Below are positions 10,195 to 17,748 of a stretch of 64,000 nt of DNA, one piece after another. The translations under genes and the position numbers were made by a program. The notes beneath the pieces were generated by a model, which saw only the letters and a program-made list of their open reading frames with translations, searched no databases and was not told the DNA's origin. Source of the DNA: Candidatus Sulfurimonas marisnigri (lineage in GTDB: Bacteria > Campylobacterota > Campylobacteria > Campylobacterales > Sulfurimonadaceae); contig NZ_CP054493.1 of NCBI RefSeq assembly GCF_015265475.1, forward strand, positions 1,612,001 through 1,676,000, read 5' to 3'. Within the stretch, counting starts at the first letter, position 1. Each line of letters begins with the position of its first letter.

Positions 10195-10974
10195 CTATTC
10201 CTTAATTTGATTGTCTCTGTACTGCTCATATATATCTCTTAAAAATGGATATAAATCTACAGCATCTTTTTTCATCTCTTCATATCTTTCTATGTCAAGT
10301 GAATTTGTGTTTACATATTCATATGTTCTAACTGCTGTGTATTCTAGCCAAGTATCAGTTAAAGTCCAATAACTTCTATCATCATAATCAACTGGGCTTA
10401 GTAATGAATCAGGATATAAACTTAATGCATCTCTTAAATTTGACGGCCCAAAAAGTGGCAATACTATATGTGGTCCACTACCAACGCCATAAAAGCCTAA
10501 TGTTTGACCAAAATCTTCTTTATGCTCTACAAGTTTAAAATAACTTTTTGCAGGATCAAACAAGCCTAATATACCAATTGTAGTGTTTATTACGAATCTT
10601 CCAGTCTCCTCTGAAGCATTTTTAAATTTACCTTGCAGAAGATTATTTACAAATCGTTGTGGAAAATAGATATTATTGAAAAAATTTCCTACACTTATTC
10701 TAATCTCTTCATGAACTACTGCTTTGTAACCTTTTGAAACCGGTTTTAAAAAATATTCATATACTCCATCATTAAAACTTGTCATAACTCTATTGTATCC
10801 ACCAAATGGATCATAAATTTCTTCTGCTTTAAGTTCATTCTCAAATTCATCAAGCAGTTCATCACCCTTTTCTTGATACTGAAATATATCACTTGGTTCT
10901 TGAACATTTTTTAAACTACATCCGCTAAAACCAAGCACTATTGATATTAAAAAAATTAAATGTGTGAACTTCAA
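10195..10974 (-). CDS. mlaA: MlaA (VacJ) family outer-membrane lipoprotein
   Basis: A 259-residue lipoprotein: signal peptide ending in the lipobox 'GFSGC', then the MlaA core with 'YDPFGGYNRVMTSFND', 'FFNNIYFPQRFVNNLLQGK', 'TGRFVINTTIGILGLFDPA' and 'EDFGQTLGFYGVGSGPHIVLP'. MlaA removes misplaced phospholipid from the outer leaflet of the outer membrane. It is followed by an MlaC homologue and an RND protein instead of the mlaFEDB ABC genes. It begins one base after recR ends. Confidence 0.9.
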   Translation of the reverse strand: MKFTHLIFLISIVLGFSGCSLKNVQEPSDIFQYQEKGDELLDEFENELKAEEIYDPFGGYNRVMTSFNDGVYEYFLKPVSKGYKAVVHEEIRISVGNFFNNIYFPQRFVNNLLQGKFKNASEETGRFVINTTIGILGLFDPAKSYFKLVEHKEDFGQTLGFYGVGSGPHIVLPLFGPSNLRDALSLYPDSLLSPVDYDDRSYWTLTDTWLEYTAVRTYEYVNTNSLDIERYEEMKKDAVDLYPFLRDIYEQYRDNQIKE

Positions 10975-10975
10975 T

Positions 10976-11545
10976 CTATACCCTCACCCTATCTTCTAAT
11001 GCTCTCGTTAAAGAGAGTAAATCTATATTTTCCAGACTAACACCTGTTGGAACACCCTGAGCAATTTTTGAATAGTTAATGTTAAAAGAACTCAATTTAT
11101 CTTCTATATATAATATAACGGCGTCATTTGCTATTGACGGAGTGAGTGCAAAAACCACCTCTTTTATGCCACTGTTAGCCATTTCAACCAAGCTTGACAT
11201 ATCTAGTTCTTCCAAAGACTCCAGCACAAAGTATCTCCCATCAAAAAGAGCATTTTCTTCCAAAAGAAGTATATCCTTAGCATTTTCAACTATACAAAGC
11301 AAAGAGTTATCTCTGCTCTCATCACAACAGATAAAACATAAATCATCTTCGCTCATACCACCACATGAACTACACTTTTTCAAACAGCCAAGTCCTTCTT
11401 CGATAGCATGTGCAATCTTCATACCAACAAAACTATCTTTTATTAACATATGATAAGCTAATCTTGTTGCTGATTTTTTTCCTATAGTTGGAAGTTCTTG
11501 AAGTGCATCTACAAGTTTATTAAATTTATTTAACGAACCTCTCAT
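10976..11545 (-). CDS. recR: Recombination mediator RecR
   Basis: RecFOR-pathway protein that helps load RecA on gapped DNA. At 189 residues it is slightly short but complete. It shows an N-terminal helix-hairpin-helix region ('LQELPTIGKKSATRLAYH'), a four-cysteine zinc finger ('CLKKCSSCGG...CFICCD'), a Toprim domain ('CIVENAKDILLLEE') and a C-terminal 'GVPTGVSLENIDLLSLTRAL'. The ATG overlaps the mltA stop by one base (TAATG), so translation is coupled. Confidence 0.93.
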   Translation of the reverse strand: MRGSLNKFNKLVDALQELPTIGKKSATRLAYHMLIKDSFVGMKIAHAIEEGLGCLKKCSSCGGMSEDDLCFICCDESRDNSLLCIVENAKDILLLEENALFDGRYFVLESLEELDMSSLVEMANSGIKEVVFALTPSIANDAVILYIEDKLSSFNINYSKIAQGVPTGVSLENIDLLSLTRALEDRVRV

Positions 11546-12639
11546 TAATTAATCTCATTTTTTGGGAGAAGTATCCATAATTTCAAAGGTGATTTCAATT
11601 CACCTGCTATCTCTGCCGCCTCATCCCCAAAACCTAAAAACATATCTGCTCTTATACTACCTTTGATTGCACCACCTGTATCTTGTGCCATAACGATTCT
11701 GTTAACACTTTTCTTATTTATATCAGCACTAAGATACAGCATACTTCCAAGCGGAATAAAGCTTGGGTCAACAGCTACTGAACGCTCTGGAGTAAGAGCC
11801 AATCCTAATGCTCCAGTCGCTTTTTGTATACTTTGTTTAAAAAATACTATCGACCTGTTATAATTAAGTACTTCATCAACTCTGGAAGTGTTTTTTATAA
11901 ACCACTCTTTAATTGTCTGCAAAGATATATTCTCTTTTGATATTTCGCCCATTTCAATTAAGTGTTTTCCAATAGAGCTATATTTATGCCCATTTTGATT
12001 ATCATAACCAATAAAAATAGTTTCTCCATTTTCAAGTGTAACACGACCCGAACCTTGAACTTCTAAAAAAAACAAATCTACTTTTGAGTCTGTATAGCAA
12101 ATAATTTTAGCATCTAAAGCTTTTACATGTAGCTCTTCTCTATCATAATATGGAACTACTCTATTGCCTGCTAGTCTTCCTCTCAGTCTATAGTTTTTAA
12201 GTTCACTGTACTGGGCACCTAAATCAATAATTAGCAAGTCGTTGGGAGTCTCATATACCGGATAGACATATGGCTCTTTTTTTACTAATGAACCTCTTAA
12301 TTGTGCTTCATAGTAACCTGTTAATAAAGCATCATTTTCGCTAGTTTTCATAGTGATTTCATATGGGATAAACTCATTTGTTAAAAATGTTTCTGGATTT
12401 AAAGTTTGCTCTGCACGCAGACATAAATCTTTGTAAATATTTTTTGTTTTTTTACTTTTACAACTATTTACAAAAGAGTCTAAGGCATTAATATAATTCT
12501 CTTTTTTATACTCCGGCAACTCATCAAAGCTACATTTTACAAGATAAGTTTTAGGCATACTTTCTAACACTACATGCGGAGATTTTGAACAACCAATAAA
12601 AAATATTAAAATTATAAAAATGAGTATATTATATTTCAT
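11545..12639 (-). CDS. mltA: Membrane-bound lytic murein transglycosylase A
   Basis: A 364-residue lipoprotein (lipobox 'FFIGC' near residue 17) that cleaves peptidoglycan glycan strands to 1,6-anhydro ends. The MltA beta-barrel domain is visible from about 95 ('LTGYYEAQLRG') to 230, followed by a 3D domain with the catalytic-aspartate segment 'VAQDTGGAIKGSIRADMFLG'. First gene of the mltA-recR-mlaA-mlaC-RND operon. No clear Shine-Dalgarno precedes the ATG, and the -10 box lies only about 8 bases away, suggesting a nearly leaderless message. Confidence 0.9.
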   Translation of the reverse strand: MKYNILIFIILIFFIGCSKSPHVVLESMPKTYLVKCSFDELPEYKKENYINALDSFVNSCKSKKTKNIYKDLCLRAEQTLNPETFLTNEFIPYEITMKTSENDALLTGYYEAQLRGSLVKKEPYVYPVYETPNDLLIIDLGAQYSELKNYRLRGRLAGNRVVPYYDREELHVKALDAKIICYTDSKVDLFFLEVQGSGRVTLENGETIFIGYDNQNGHKYSSIGKHLIEMGEISKENISLQTIKEWFIKNTSRVDEVLNYNRSIVFFKQSIQKATGALGLALTPERSVAVDPSFIPLGSMLYLSADINKKSVNRIVMAQDTGGAIKGSIRADMFLGFGDEAAEIAGELKSPLKLWILLPKNEIN

Positions 12640-12646
12640 AGGTAGA

Positions 12647-12652
12647 ATTATA
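12647..12652 (-). promoter_or_regulatory. -10 box of the mltA operon
   Basis: TATAAT on the minus strand, ending 7 bases upstream of the mltA ATG. A start point at the usual distance would fall within about 2 bases of the start codon, giving a leaderless or nearly leaderless mRNA. Its expected -35 region overlaps the dnaJ -10 box. Confidence 0.5.
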
Positions 12653-12673
12653 CAGATATTAAATTAAAAACGA

Positions 12674-12679
12674 TATAAT
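12674..12679 (+). promoter_or_regulatory. -10 box of dnaJ
   Basis: A perfect TATAAT about 35 bases upstream of the dnaJ ATG (12715). The expected -35 position (about 12651-12656) overlaps the oppositely oriented mltA -10 box, so the two divergent promoters probably cannot be occupied at once. No CIRCE or HrcA operator is visible. Confidence 0.55.
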
Positions 12680-12714
12680 TGCAAAAATTTAGATGTAGGA
12701 TAAATAATAATAAT

Positions 12715-13839
12715 ATGCAAGATTTAAGCTATTACGAAATATTAGAAGTCTCACAAAATGCAGACAAAACAACAATTAAAAAAGCTTACAGAACAATGGC
12801 TAAGATTTACCATCCAGATAAAAATCCTGGAGACAAAGAGGCTGAGCACAAATTTAAGTTATGCAACGAAGCTTATCAATGTTTAAGTGATGAAAAACAG
12901 CGAAGTGTCTATGACCGTTATGGAAAAGAAGGTTTACAAGGAATGGGTGGCGGGAGCCGTTCTTCCGGTGGATTTGATGATTTAGGCTCAATGTTTGAAG
13001 ATATGTTTAATGGTTTCGGGGGTGGGTCATCACGTCGTCGCCAAAATCCTGCCGATGTAGAAAAATACAATCTCGATATGAATGTTGACATGTATCTTAG
13101 TTTCAATGAAGCTATTTTTGGTTGTGAAAAAGATATAGAGTTCACATATAAAAATGCTTGTAAGCCTTGTAAAGGTACTGGTGCTAAAGATGGGAAACTA
13201 TCTACATGTAAGCAGTGTAAAGGACAAGGTCAAGTTTTTATGAAACAGGGCTTTATGACTTTCTCTCAAACTTGTCCAGCATGTCAAGGGGTTGGAAGTG
13301 CTCCAGCTGATACATGTAAAAGTTGTGATGGAGATGGCTATCTTGAAGAGCGTAGCAATGTAACTGTTAAAATTCCAAAAGGTATTGATGATGGAAACCG
13401 CCTAAGAGTCTCAGGAAAAGGCAATATTGGTAAACGTGGTACTAGAGGTGATCTTTATGTTACATTTAGCGTAAAACCTGACAAGCACTTCCAACGAGAA
13501 GGAAATGATGTTTATATAGCTATTCCCGTCTTTTTTACTCAAGCTGTAACAGGAGAGACTTTAACAATACCGTCATTGACAGGCGAGCTAGAGCTTAAAC
13601 TAGATGTGGGTACAAAAGATAAACAACACTTTACATTTAGAGGTGAAGGTATAGAAGATGTTCATGGGCATGGAAAAGGAAACTTGATTGCTCAAGTAAA
13701 CATAACATACCCGACAAAACTTAATGATGAGCAAAAAGAGCTATTAGAAAAGCTTCAAGAAACTTTTGGGATTGAATCAAAACCACACGAAGGTGTACTA
13801 GACTCCGCTATTGAAAAAATGAAAAGCTGGTTTAAATAA
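12715..13839 (+). CDS. dnaJ: Chaperone DnaJ (Hsp40)
   Basis: Co-chaperone that delivers substrates to DnaK and stimulates its ATPase. The 374 residues contain a J domain with 'YHPDKNPGD' (HPD motif), a Gly/Phe-rich linker, four CxxCxGxG-type zinc repeats ('CKPCKGTGA', 'CKQCKGQGQ', 'CPACQGVGS', 'CKSCDGDGY') and the C-terminal substrate-binding domain. I start it at ATG 12715: the reading frame is open 12 codons further up to a TTG, but that would place the start just downstream of the -10 box and add residues foreign to the J domain. Confidence 0.95.
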   Translation: MQDLSYYEILEVSQNADKTTIKKAYRTMAKIYHPDKNPGDKEAEHKFKLCNEAYQCLSDEKQRSVYDRYGKEGLQGMGGGSRSSGGFDDLGSMFEDMFNGFGGGSSRRRQNPADVEKYNLDMNVDMYLSFNEAIFGCEKDIEFTYKNACKPCKGTGAKDGKLSTCKQCKGQGQVFMKQGFMTFSQTCPACQGVGSAPADTCKSCDGDGYLEERSNVTVKIPKGIDDGNRLRVSGKGNIGKRGTRGDLYVTFSVKPDKHFQREGNDVYIAIPVFFTQAVTGETLTIPSLTGELELKLDVGTKDKQHFTFRGEGIEDVHGHGKGNLIAQVNITYPTKLNDEQKELLEKLQETFGIESKPHEGVLDSAIEKMKSWFK

Positions 13840-13863
13840 AATAAATATATTCAAAGGCTAAAC

Positions 13864-14451
13864 ATGAATAGAGAAAATCTTAAAAATAAGCTATCCTTAC
13901 TAGCCCTTTCAATGTTTAGAAAAGATTTCTTTGGAATATACCATGGTTCTATATCCGCTAAAACAGAATCAAATCGTTTCATTATTAATACTAAAGAGGC
14001 TATTTTTGATTCTATTGACGAAAACCTTATAGAGTTGTATTTCAAAAAAGATTATAGATGGAACCAAGCAAGTATTGATGCCAACATTCACCACAGTATT
14101 TACTCTCAAATATCTGATGCTAAATTTATATGTTTTAGCATGCCACCATTTACAACGGCCTACTCCTTAAATCATAATATGATAATCCCAAAAGACTACT
14201 TTGGCTATAAAGAGATAGGCTCTATACAAATAGTAGATCCAAAGCAGTTTGAAGACTGGTATGATAGAGCTCAGAGTGAAATTTCCTACTATTTTCAGAG
14301 TCAAAAAACTGATATCATGGTTATTAGAGGATATGGTGTATATACATTTAACAGGGATATTCACGAGATGGCTAAAAAAATCGCAATCTTAGAAAAGAGT
14401 TGCAGACTATTGCTTCTTGATGGTTCTGTTAAAGATTCCACTTCTGATTAA
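13864..14451 (+). CDS. Class II aldolase/adducin-fold protein, metal ligands lost
   Basis: A 195-residue soluble protein with the class II aldolase layout: 'HGSISAKTESNRFIINTKEAI' aligns with the GNVSxR...LITPTG phosphate-binding region of FucA, 'DANIHHSIYSQISDAKFICFSMPPFTTAYSL' with the catalytic strand, and 'VIRGYGVYTFNRDIHEMAKKI' with the terminal histidine region. The three zinc histidines of FucA (92, 94, 155) correspond here to Phe, Met and Tyr, and catalytic Glu73 to Asp. It therefore probably does not catalyse a zinc-dependent aldol reaction; a binding or regulatory role is inferred. It lies 24 bases after dnaJ and its stop overlaps that of bioA. Confidence 0.65.
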   Translation: MNRENLKNKLSLLALSMFRKDFFGIYHGSISAKTESNRFIINTKEAIFDSIDENLIELYFKKDYRWNQASIDANIHHSIYSQISDAKFICFSMPPFTTAYSLNHNMIIPKDYFGYKEIGSIQIVDPKQFEDWYDRAQSEISYYFQSQKTDIMVIRGYGVYTFNRDIHEMAKKIAILEKSCRLLLLDGSVKDSTSD

Positions 14452-15749
14452 GGCAGAAGCGATATAGCCTCGTAAGCAGTATCCATCATTTTGTCAATTT
14501 CTTGATTTGTTATTATATATGGAGGCATAAAGTAAACTATATGTCCAAGAGGGCGAAGCAGCACCCCGTTTTCAAGTCCATGCTGATAAACTTTCAACCC
14601 TATTCTATCTTGTGAAGAGTATCCTTTTAATTCTACTGCACAAATCATCCCAGTCTGCCTAACTAATGCAACATTATTTAAATCACTGAATTTTTCTAAT
14701 TTTTCACCCATATATTTAGCTATTACTCTGTTTTTCTCTATAACATTATCATTCTCGAATATATCAAGAGTAGCATTAGCAGCTGCACAAGCAAGAGCAT
14801 TTCCTGTGTAGCTATGAGAGTGTAAAAATGCTTTGTGCTCACTGTAATCACAATAAAATTTTGCATAAATTTCATTAGAAGTAAGAACAACAGAAAGTGG
14901 TAAATAACCAGCTGTAAGGCCTTTTGATAGAACTATAAAATCGGGTGTAATGTTAGCTTTTTGGCATGCAAACAACTCTCCTGTTCTTCCAAAACCGACC
15001 ATAACTTCATCGGCAATAAGATGAACATCATATTTACTACATATAGCTCTAACAAGAACCAGAAACTCCGGATGATACATGTGCATATAGCCTGCACCTT
15101 GAACCAACGGCTCCAAAATTATTGCACTTATCTCGTGTGCTTTTACTTTACAAAGCTCCTCAAACTCCAATGCTGCTTCTCTTGCAGATTCTATACTCAT
15201 ATCTTTAGGCACTGGAGTTTGAATTGTTTTAAGTAAGAGAGGCGCATAAGTATCTTTATATAGCTCTACATCCCCAACGCTTAAAGCTCCTATTGTCTCA
15301 CCATGATAAGAGTTTGTTAGTGAAACAAAAATATTTTTATCTTTTTTTCCATCATTTTTATGAGCATGAAAACTCATCTTCAACGCTACTTCTACGGCAC
15401 TTGAACCATTGTCTGAGTAAAAACATTTATCTAAACCATCCGGTGTTAGCTTTACTAATCTCTCAGACAATCTCACTACCTGCTCATGTGTAAAACCTGC
15501 TAATATAACATGCTCAAGAGTATCTAACTGCTCTTTAATTTTTTCATTTATATAACTGTTTGTATGTCCAAATATATTTACCCACCAACTGCTAATAGCA
15601 TCAATAAATTTATTACCCTCAAAATCTTCTAAATAAATTCCATGTGCTTTTTTTATTGGGATCAGGGGAAGTGTTTCATGGTCTTTCATCTGTGTACATG
15701 GATGCCATAAAACATCCAAGTCTCTATTTTTTAATTCTAAATTATTCAT
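14448..15749 (-). CDS. bioA: Adenosylmethionine-8-amino-7-oxononanoate aminotransferase
   Basis: PLP enzyme of biotin synthesis that converts KAPA to DAPA with S-adenosylmethionine as amino donor. The 433-residue length is typical. It shows 'WHPCTQMKDHE' at the N-terminus, 'SSWWVNIFGH' in the active site, 'YSDNGSSAVEVALKM', 'IADEVMVGFGRTG' and the PLP lysine in 'FIVLSKGLTAGYLPLS'. It lies five bases after the orphan gene at 15754-16116 and converges with the aldolase-fold gene, the two stops overlapping within one TTAA. Confidence 0.95.
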   Translation of the reverse strand: MNNLELKNRDLDVLWHPCTQMKDHETLPLIPIKKAHGIYLEDFEGNKFIDAISSWWVNIFGHTNSYINEKIKEQLDTLEHVILAGFTHEQVVRLSERLVKLTPDGLDKCFYSDNGSSAVEVALKMSFHAHKNDGKKDKNIFVSLTNSYHGETIGALSVGDVELYKDTYAPLLLKTIQTPVPKDMSIESAREAALEFEELCKVKAHEISAIILEPLVQGAGYMHMYHPEFLVLVRAICSKYDVHLIADEVMVGFGRTGELFACQKANITPDFIVLSKGLTAGYLPLSVVLTSNEIYAKFYCDYSEHKAFLHSHSYTGNALACAAANATLDIFENDNVIEKNRVIAKYMGEKLEKFSDLNNVALVRQTGMICAVELKGYSSQDRIGLKVYQHGLENGVLLRPLGHIVYFMPPYIITNQEIDKMMDTAYEAISLLP

Positions 15750-15753
15750 ATGT

Positions 15754-16116
15754 TTATTTCACTGCAGTTTTATTGCAAGTAGAAGCTTCATACTCTTCAT
15801 TATATGACAAGTTTGTGCATGATAAAATACCATATAACTCCATTTGTTGCCCACTAACATGGCAAACTTCAGCACCCTCACTATCTAAGAAAATGAATTG
15901 TTCATACTTATGATCACTCTTTTGTATATATTTAGAATAAACAACAAAATAAGCATTCTTAAGATTTGGAATTTTAGCACATGCATTTATATATTTATCA
16001 CATTCTTTATCAACACTTTTTATCTCTAAAACGTCTGACTGAATAGTGTTTAATAAAACCTTTGGTAGTTTTGGTAATTCTGATTCGATATTTTTATATT
16101 TTTCTACACCACTCAT
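15754..16116 (-). CDS. Conserved-looking hypothetical protein upstream of bioA
   Basis: A 120-residue soluble protein I do not recognise. It has no signal peptide or membrane helix. It has five cysteines (in 'DKECDKYINAC', 'GAEVCHVSG', 'LSCTNLS' and 'ASTCNK'), suggesting metal or disulfide chemistry, with a central 'NAYFVVYSKYIQKSDHKYEQFIFLD' strand-rich part. The ATG lacks a strong Shine-Dalgarno. It is probably co-transcribed with bioA, but nothing in it points to biotin synthesis. Confidence 0.55.
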   Translation of the reverse strand: MSGVEKYKNIESELPKLPKVLLNTIQSDVLEIKSVDKECDKYINACAKIPNLKNAYFVVYSKYIQKSDHKYEQFIFLDSEGAEVCHVSGQQMELYGILSCTNLSYNEEYEASTCNKTAVK

Positions 16117-16171
16117 TTTCTATGCCTTTAAGCTAGTTTTGCCAGATTTTACCCCTTTTTATTTTACAGCT

Positions 16172-16230
16172 AACTTAATAAAAAAATATCTGCAATTGTT
16201 ATTAAAAAGATTTTATTTCTTTATTAAGTT
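16172..16230. repeat. 17-bp inverted repeat between divergent genes
   Basis: The left arm (16172-16188, AACTTAATAAA then AAAATA) pairs with the right arm (16214-16230, TATTTC then TTTATTAAGTT) with one mismatch; the loop is 25 bases. It lies in the divergent region between the orphan gene (minus, starts 16116) and ppiD (plus, starts 16284), so it is unlikely to be a terminator of either. An operator or structured leader of ppiD is possible. Confidence 0.5.
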
Positions 16231-16283
16231 TTAATGCGAATTTACCTAAAATAACAAAAATATCACACTTAAGGTTTTACTTA

Positions 16284-17747
16284 ATGATTACATGGATGCA
16301 GAGACATAAAAAATGGCTCATAATTACTATTTGGATTTCTACAATAGCTTTTGTTGGAGCAGGTTTTGTTGGATGGGGACAATACAGCTATGGTGACAAA
16401 GCTGGTGCAGTTGCAAAAGTTGGGAATATAGAGATAACTATGGGTGAGCTTCAAAAAAGCTATTCAAATCTATATAATCAATATAGTCAAATGTTTCAAG
16501 GAAATTTTGATGAAGAGAAAGCTAAAAGTTTTGGACTAAAATCTCAAGCCTTGAGACAACTTACTCAACAAGCGCTCATAATAAACCTCGCGAATTCTTA
16601 TAATTTGGAGGTTAGTGACAGTGAACTACTTGAGAAAATAAAAACACAAAAGTACTTCTTTAAAGATGGTGTTTTTGATAAAGAGGCATATAAACAGGCA
16701 TTATCAAGAAACAATTTAAGCCTTAAAGAGTATGAAGCTGATGTAAAAAAAGAGTTATTGATTGAAAAAACTTTTAAATTAATTCCTATAGATGCCAGAG
16801 ATAGTGAACTAAAAATAATTGACACTATTGCAAATGTAGCTGATAAAATCAACTATAAACTCTTAAGTGCAAAAGATATAACTATTGAGACTTCAGATGA
16901 ACTTCTAAAACTTTTTTGGGAAGGGATAAAAAACAGTTTTATGACTGAAGTTAGCTATGAAGTTAAGTTTATCAAACAAGCTAAAATCTCAAAAGAGTTT
17001 GATTCCAATACAATAAGTGAATACTATAACGAAAATAAAACTCACTTTAAAGATAGCGATGGGAAAATTTTATCACTTGAAAATGCAAAAGATAAAATAG
17101 TTGAAGAGTTAAATGCAAAAGAGACAAAGAAAGAGGCTCTAAGAGCATATATAGCGTATAAAAAAGGCAACTTAGAAAATTCTGATGTAAAAAGCTCTAC
17201 TATCTCTGCATCAAACAATCCGTTCAACAGTGATGTTATAACAAGTATATCAAAGTTAAGTATGTCATCTCCATTCCTAAAACCTGTTTTGGTTGGAGAA
17301 GAGTATTATACTTTTGAATTGGTTAAGACTAATCAATCAGAAGTAAAAAGCTATGCAGAAGCTAAAGTTGATGTTTTACCACTCTATACTGAGGAACAAA
17401 AAAGATCTAAATTACTTGAATTAGCAAAAAATTCCGTTGATACTTTTAGTGGTAACACAACAAATTTTATAACAGCTATAGATGCAGACAAACTAACAAA
17501 TTTAAATCTAACAGATGCAAATGAATTTTTAAGTAAACTATTTACTTCTCAAGAGAAGAGAGGACTCATTACTTTAGAAAATGGCAACATTGTTATCTAT
17601 AACATCTTGGAACAAAAACTGCTTACTAAAACTAACACTAATCAAGAGAATCCAATTGTTAGATTAAAAAGTGCTATGTTTAATGAAGGCTTAGTTAAAA
17701 AGTTACAAAACAAGTACAAGACAGAGATTTTCATCCAAGGACTCTAA
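16284..17747 (+). CDS. PpiD-like periplasmic chaperone (SurA N-terminal domain), no clear parvulin domain
   Basis: A 487-residue protein anchored by one N-terminal helix (about 10-30), followed by a SurA_N-type chaperone domain (36-170). The C-terminal part resembles the end of PpiD ('PFLKPVLVGEEYYTFELVKTNQSEVKSYAEAK'). A canonical parvulin prolyl-isomerase core with its HIL-type motif is not visible, and E. coli PpiD is over 620 residues, so this looks like a chaperone-only version. It probably assists folding of exported proteins. Its stop is one base before the ftsA TTG; Helicobacter keeps the same order. Confidence 0.75.
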   Translation: MITWMQRHKKWLIITIWISTIAFVGAGFVGWGQYSYGDKAGAVAKVGNIEITMGELQKSYSNLYNQYSQMFQGNFDEEKAKSFGLKSQALRQLTQQALIINLANSYNLEVSDSELLEKIKTQKYFFKDGVFDKEAYKQALSRNNLSLKEYEADVKKELLIEKTFKLIPIDARDSELKIIDTIANVADKINYKLLSAKDITIETSDELLKLFWEGIKNSFMTEVSYEVKFIKQAKISKEFDSNTISEYYNENKTHFKDSDGKILSLENAKDKIVEELNAKETKKEALRAYIAYKKGNLENSDVKSSTISASNNPFNSDVITSISKLSMSSPFLKPVLVGEEYYTFELVKTNQSEVKSYAEAKVDVLPLYTEEQKRSKLLELAKNSVDTFSGNTTNFITAIDADKLTNLNLTDANEFLSKLFTSQEKRGLITLENGNIVIYNILEQKLLTKTNTNQENPIVRLKSAMFNEGLVKKLQNKYKTEIFIQGL

Positions 17748-17748
17748 G

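Noticed and set aside
16100-16165. Sigma-54 promoter upstream of the orphan gene
   Set aside because: A TGGCA is present on the minus strand, but no GC element follows at the required spacing.
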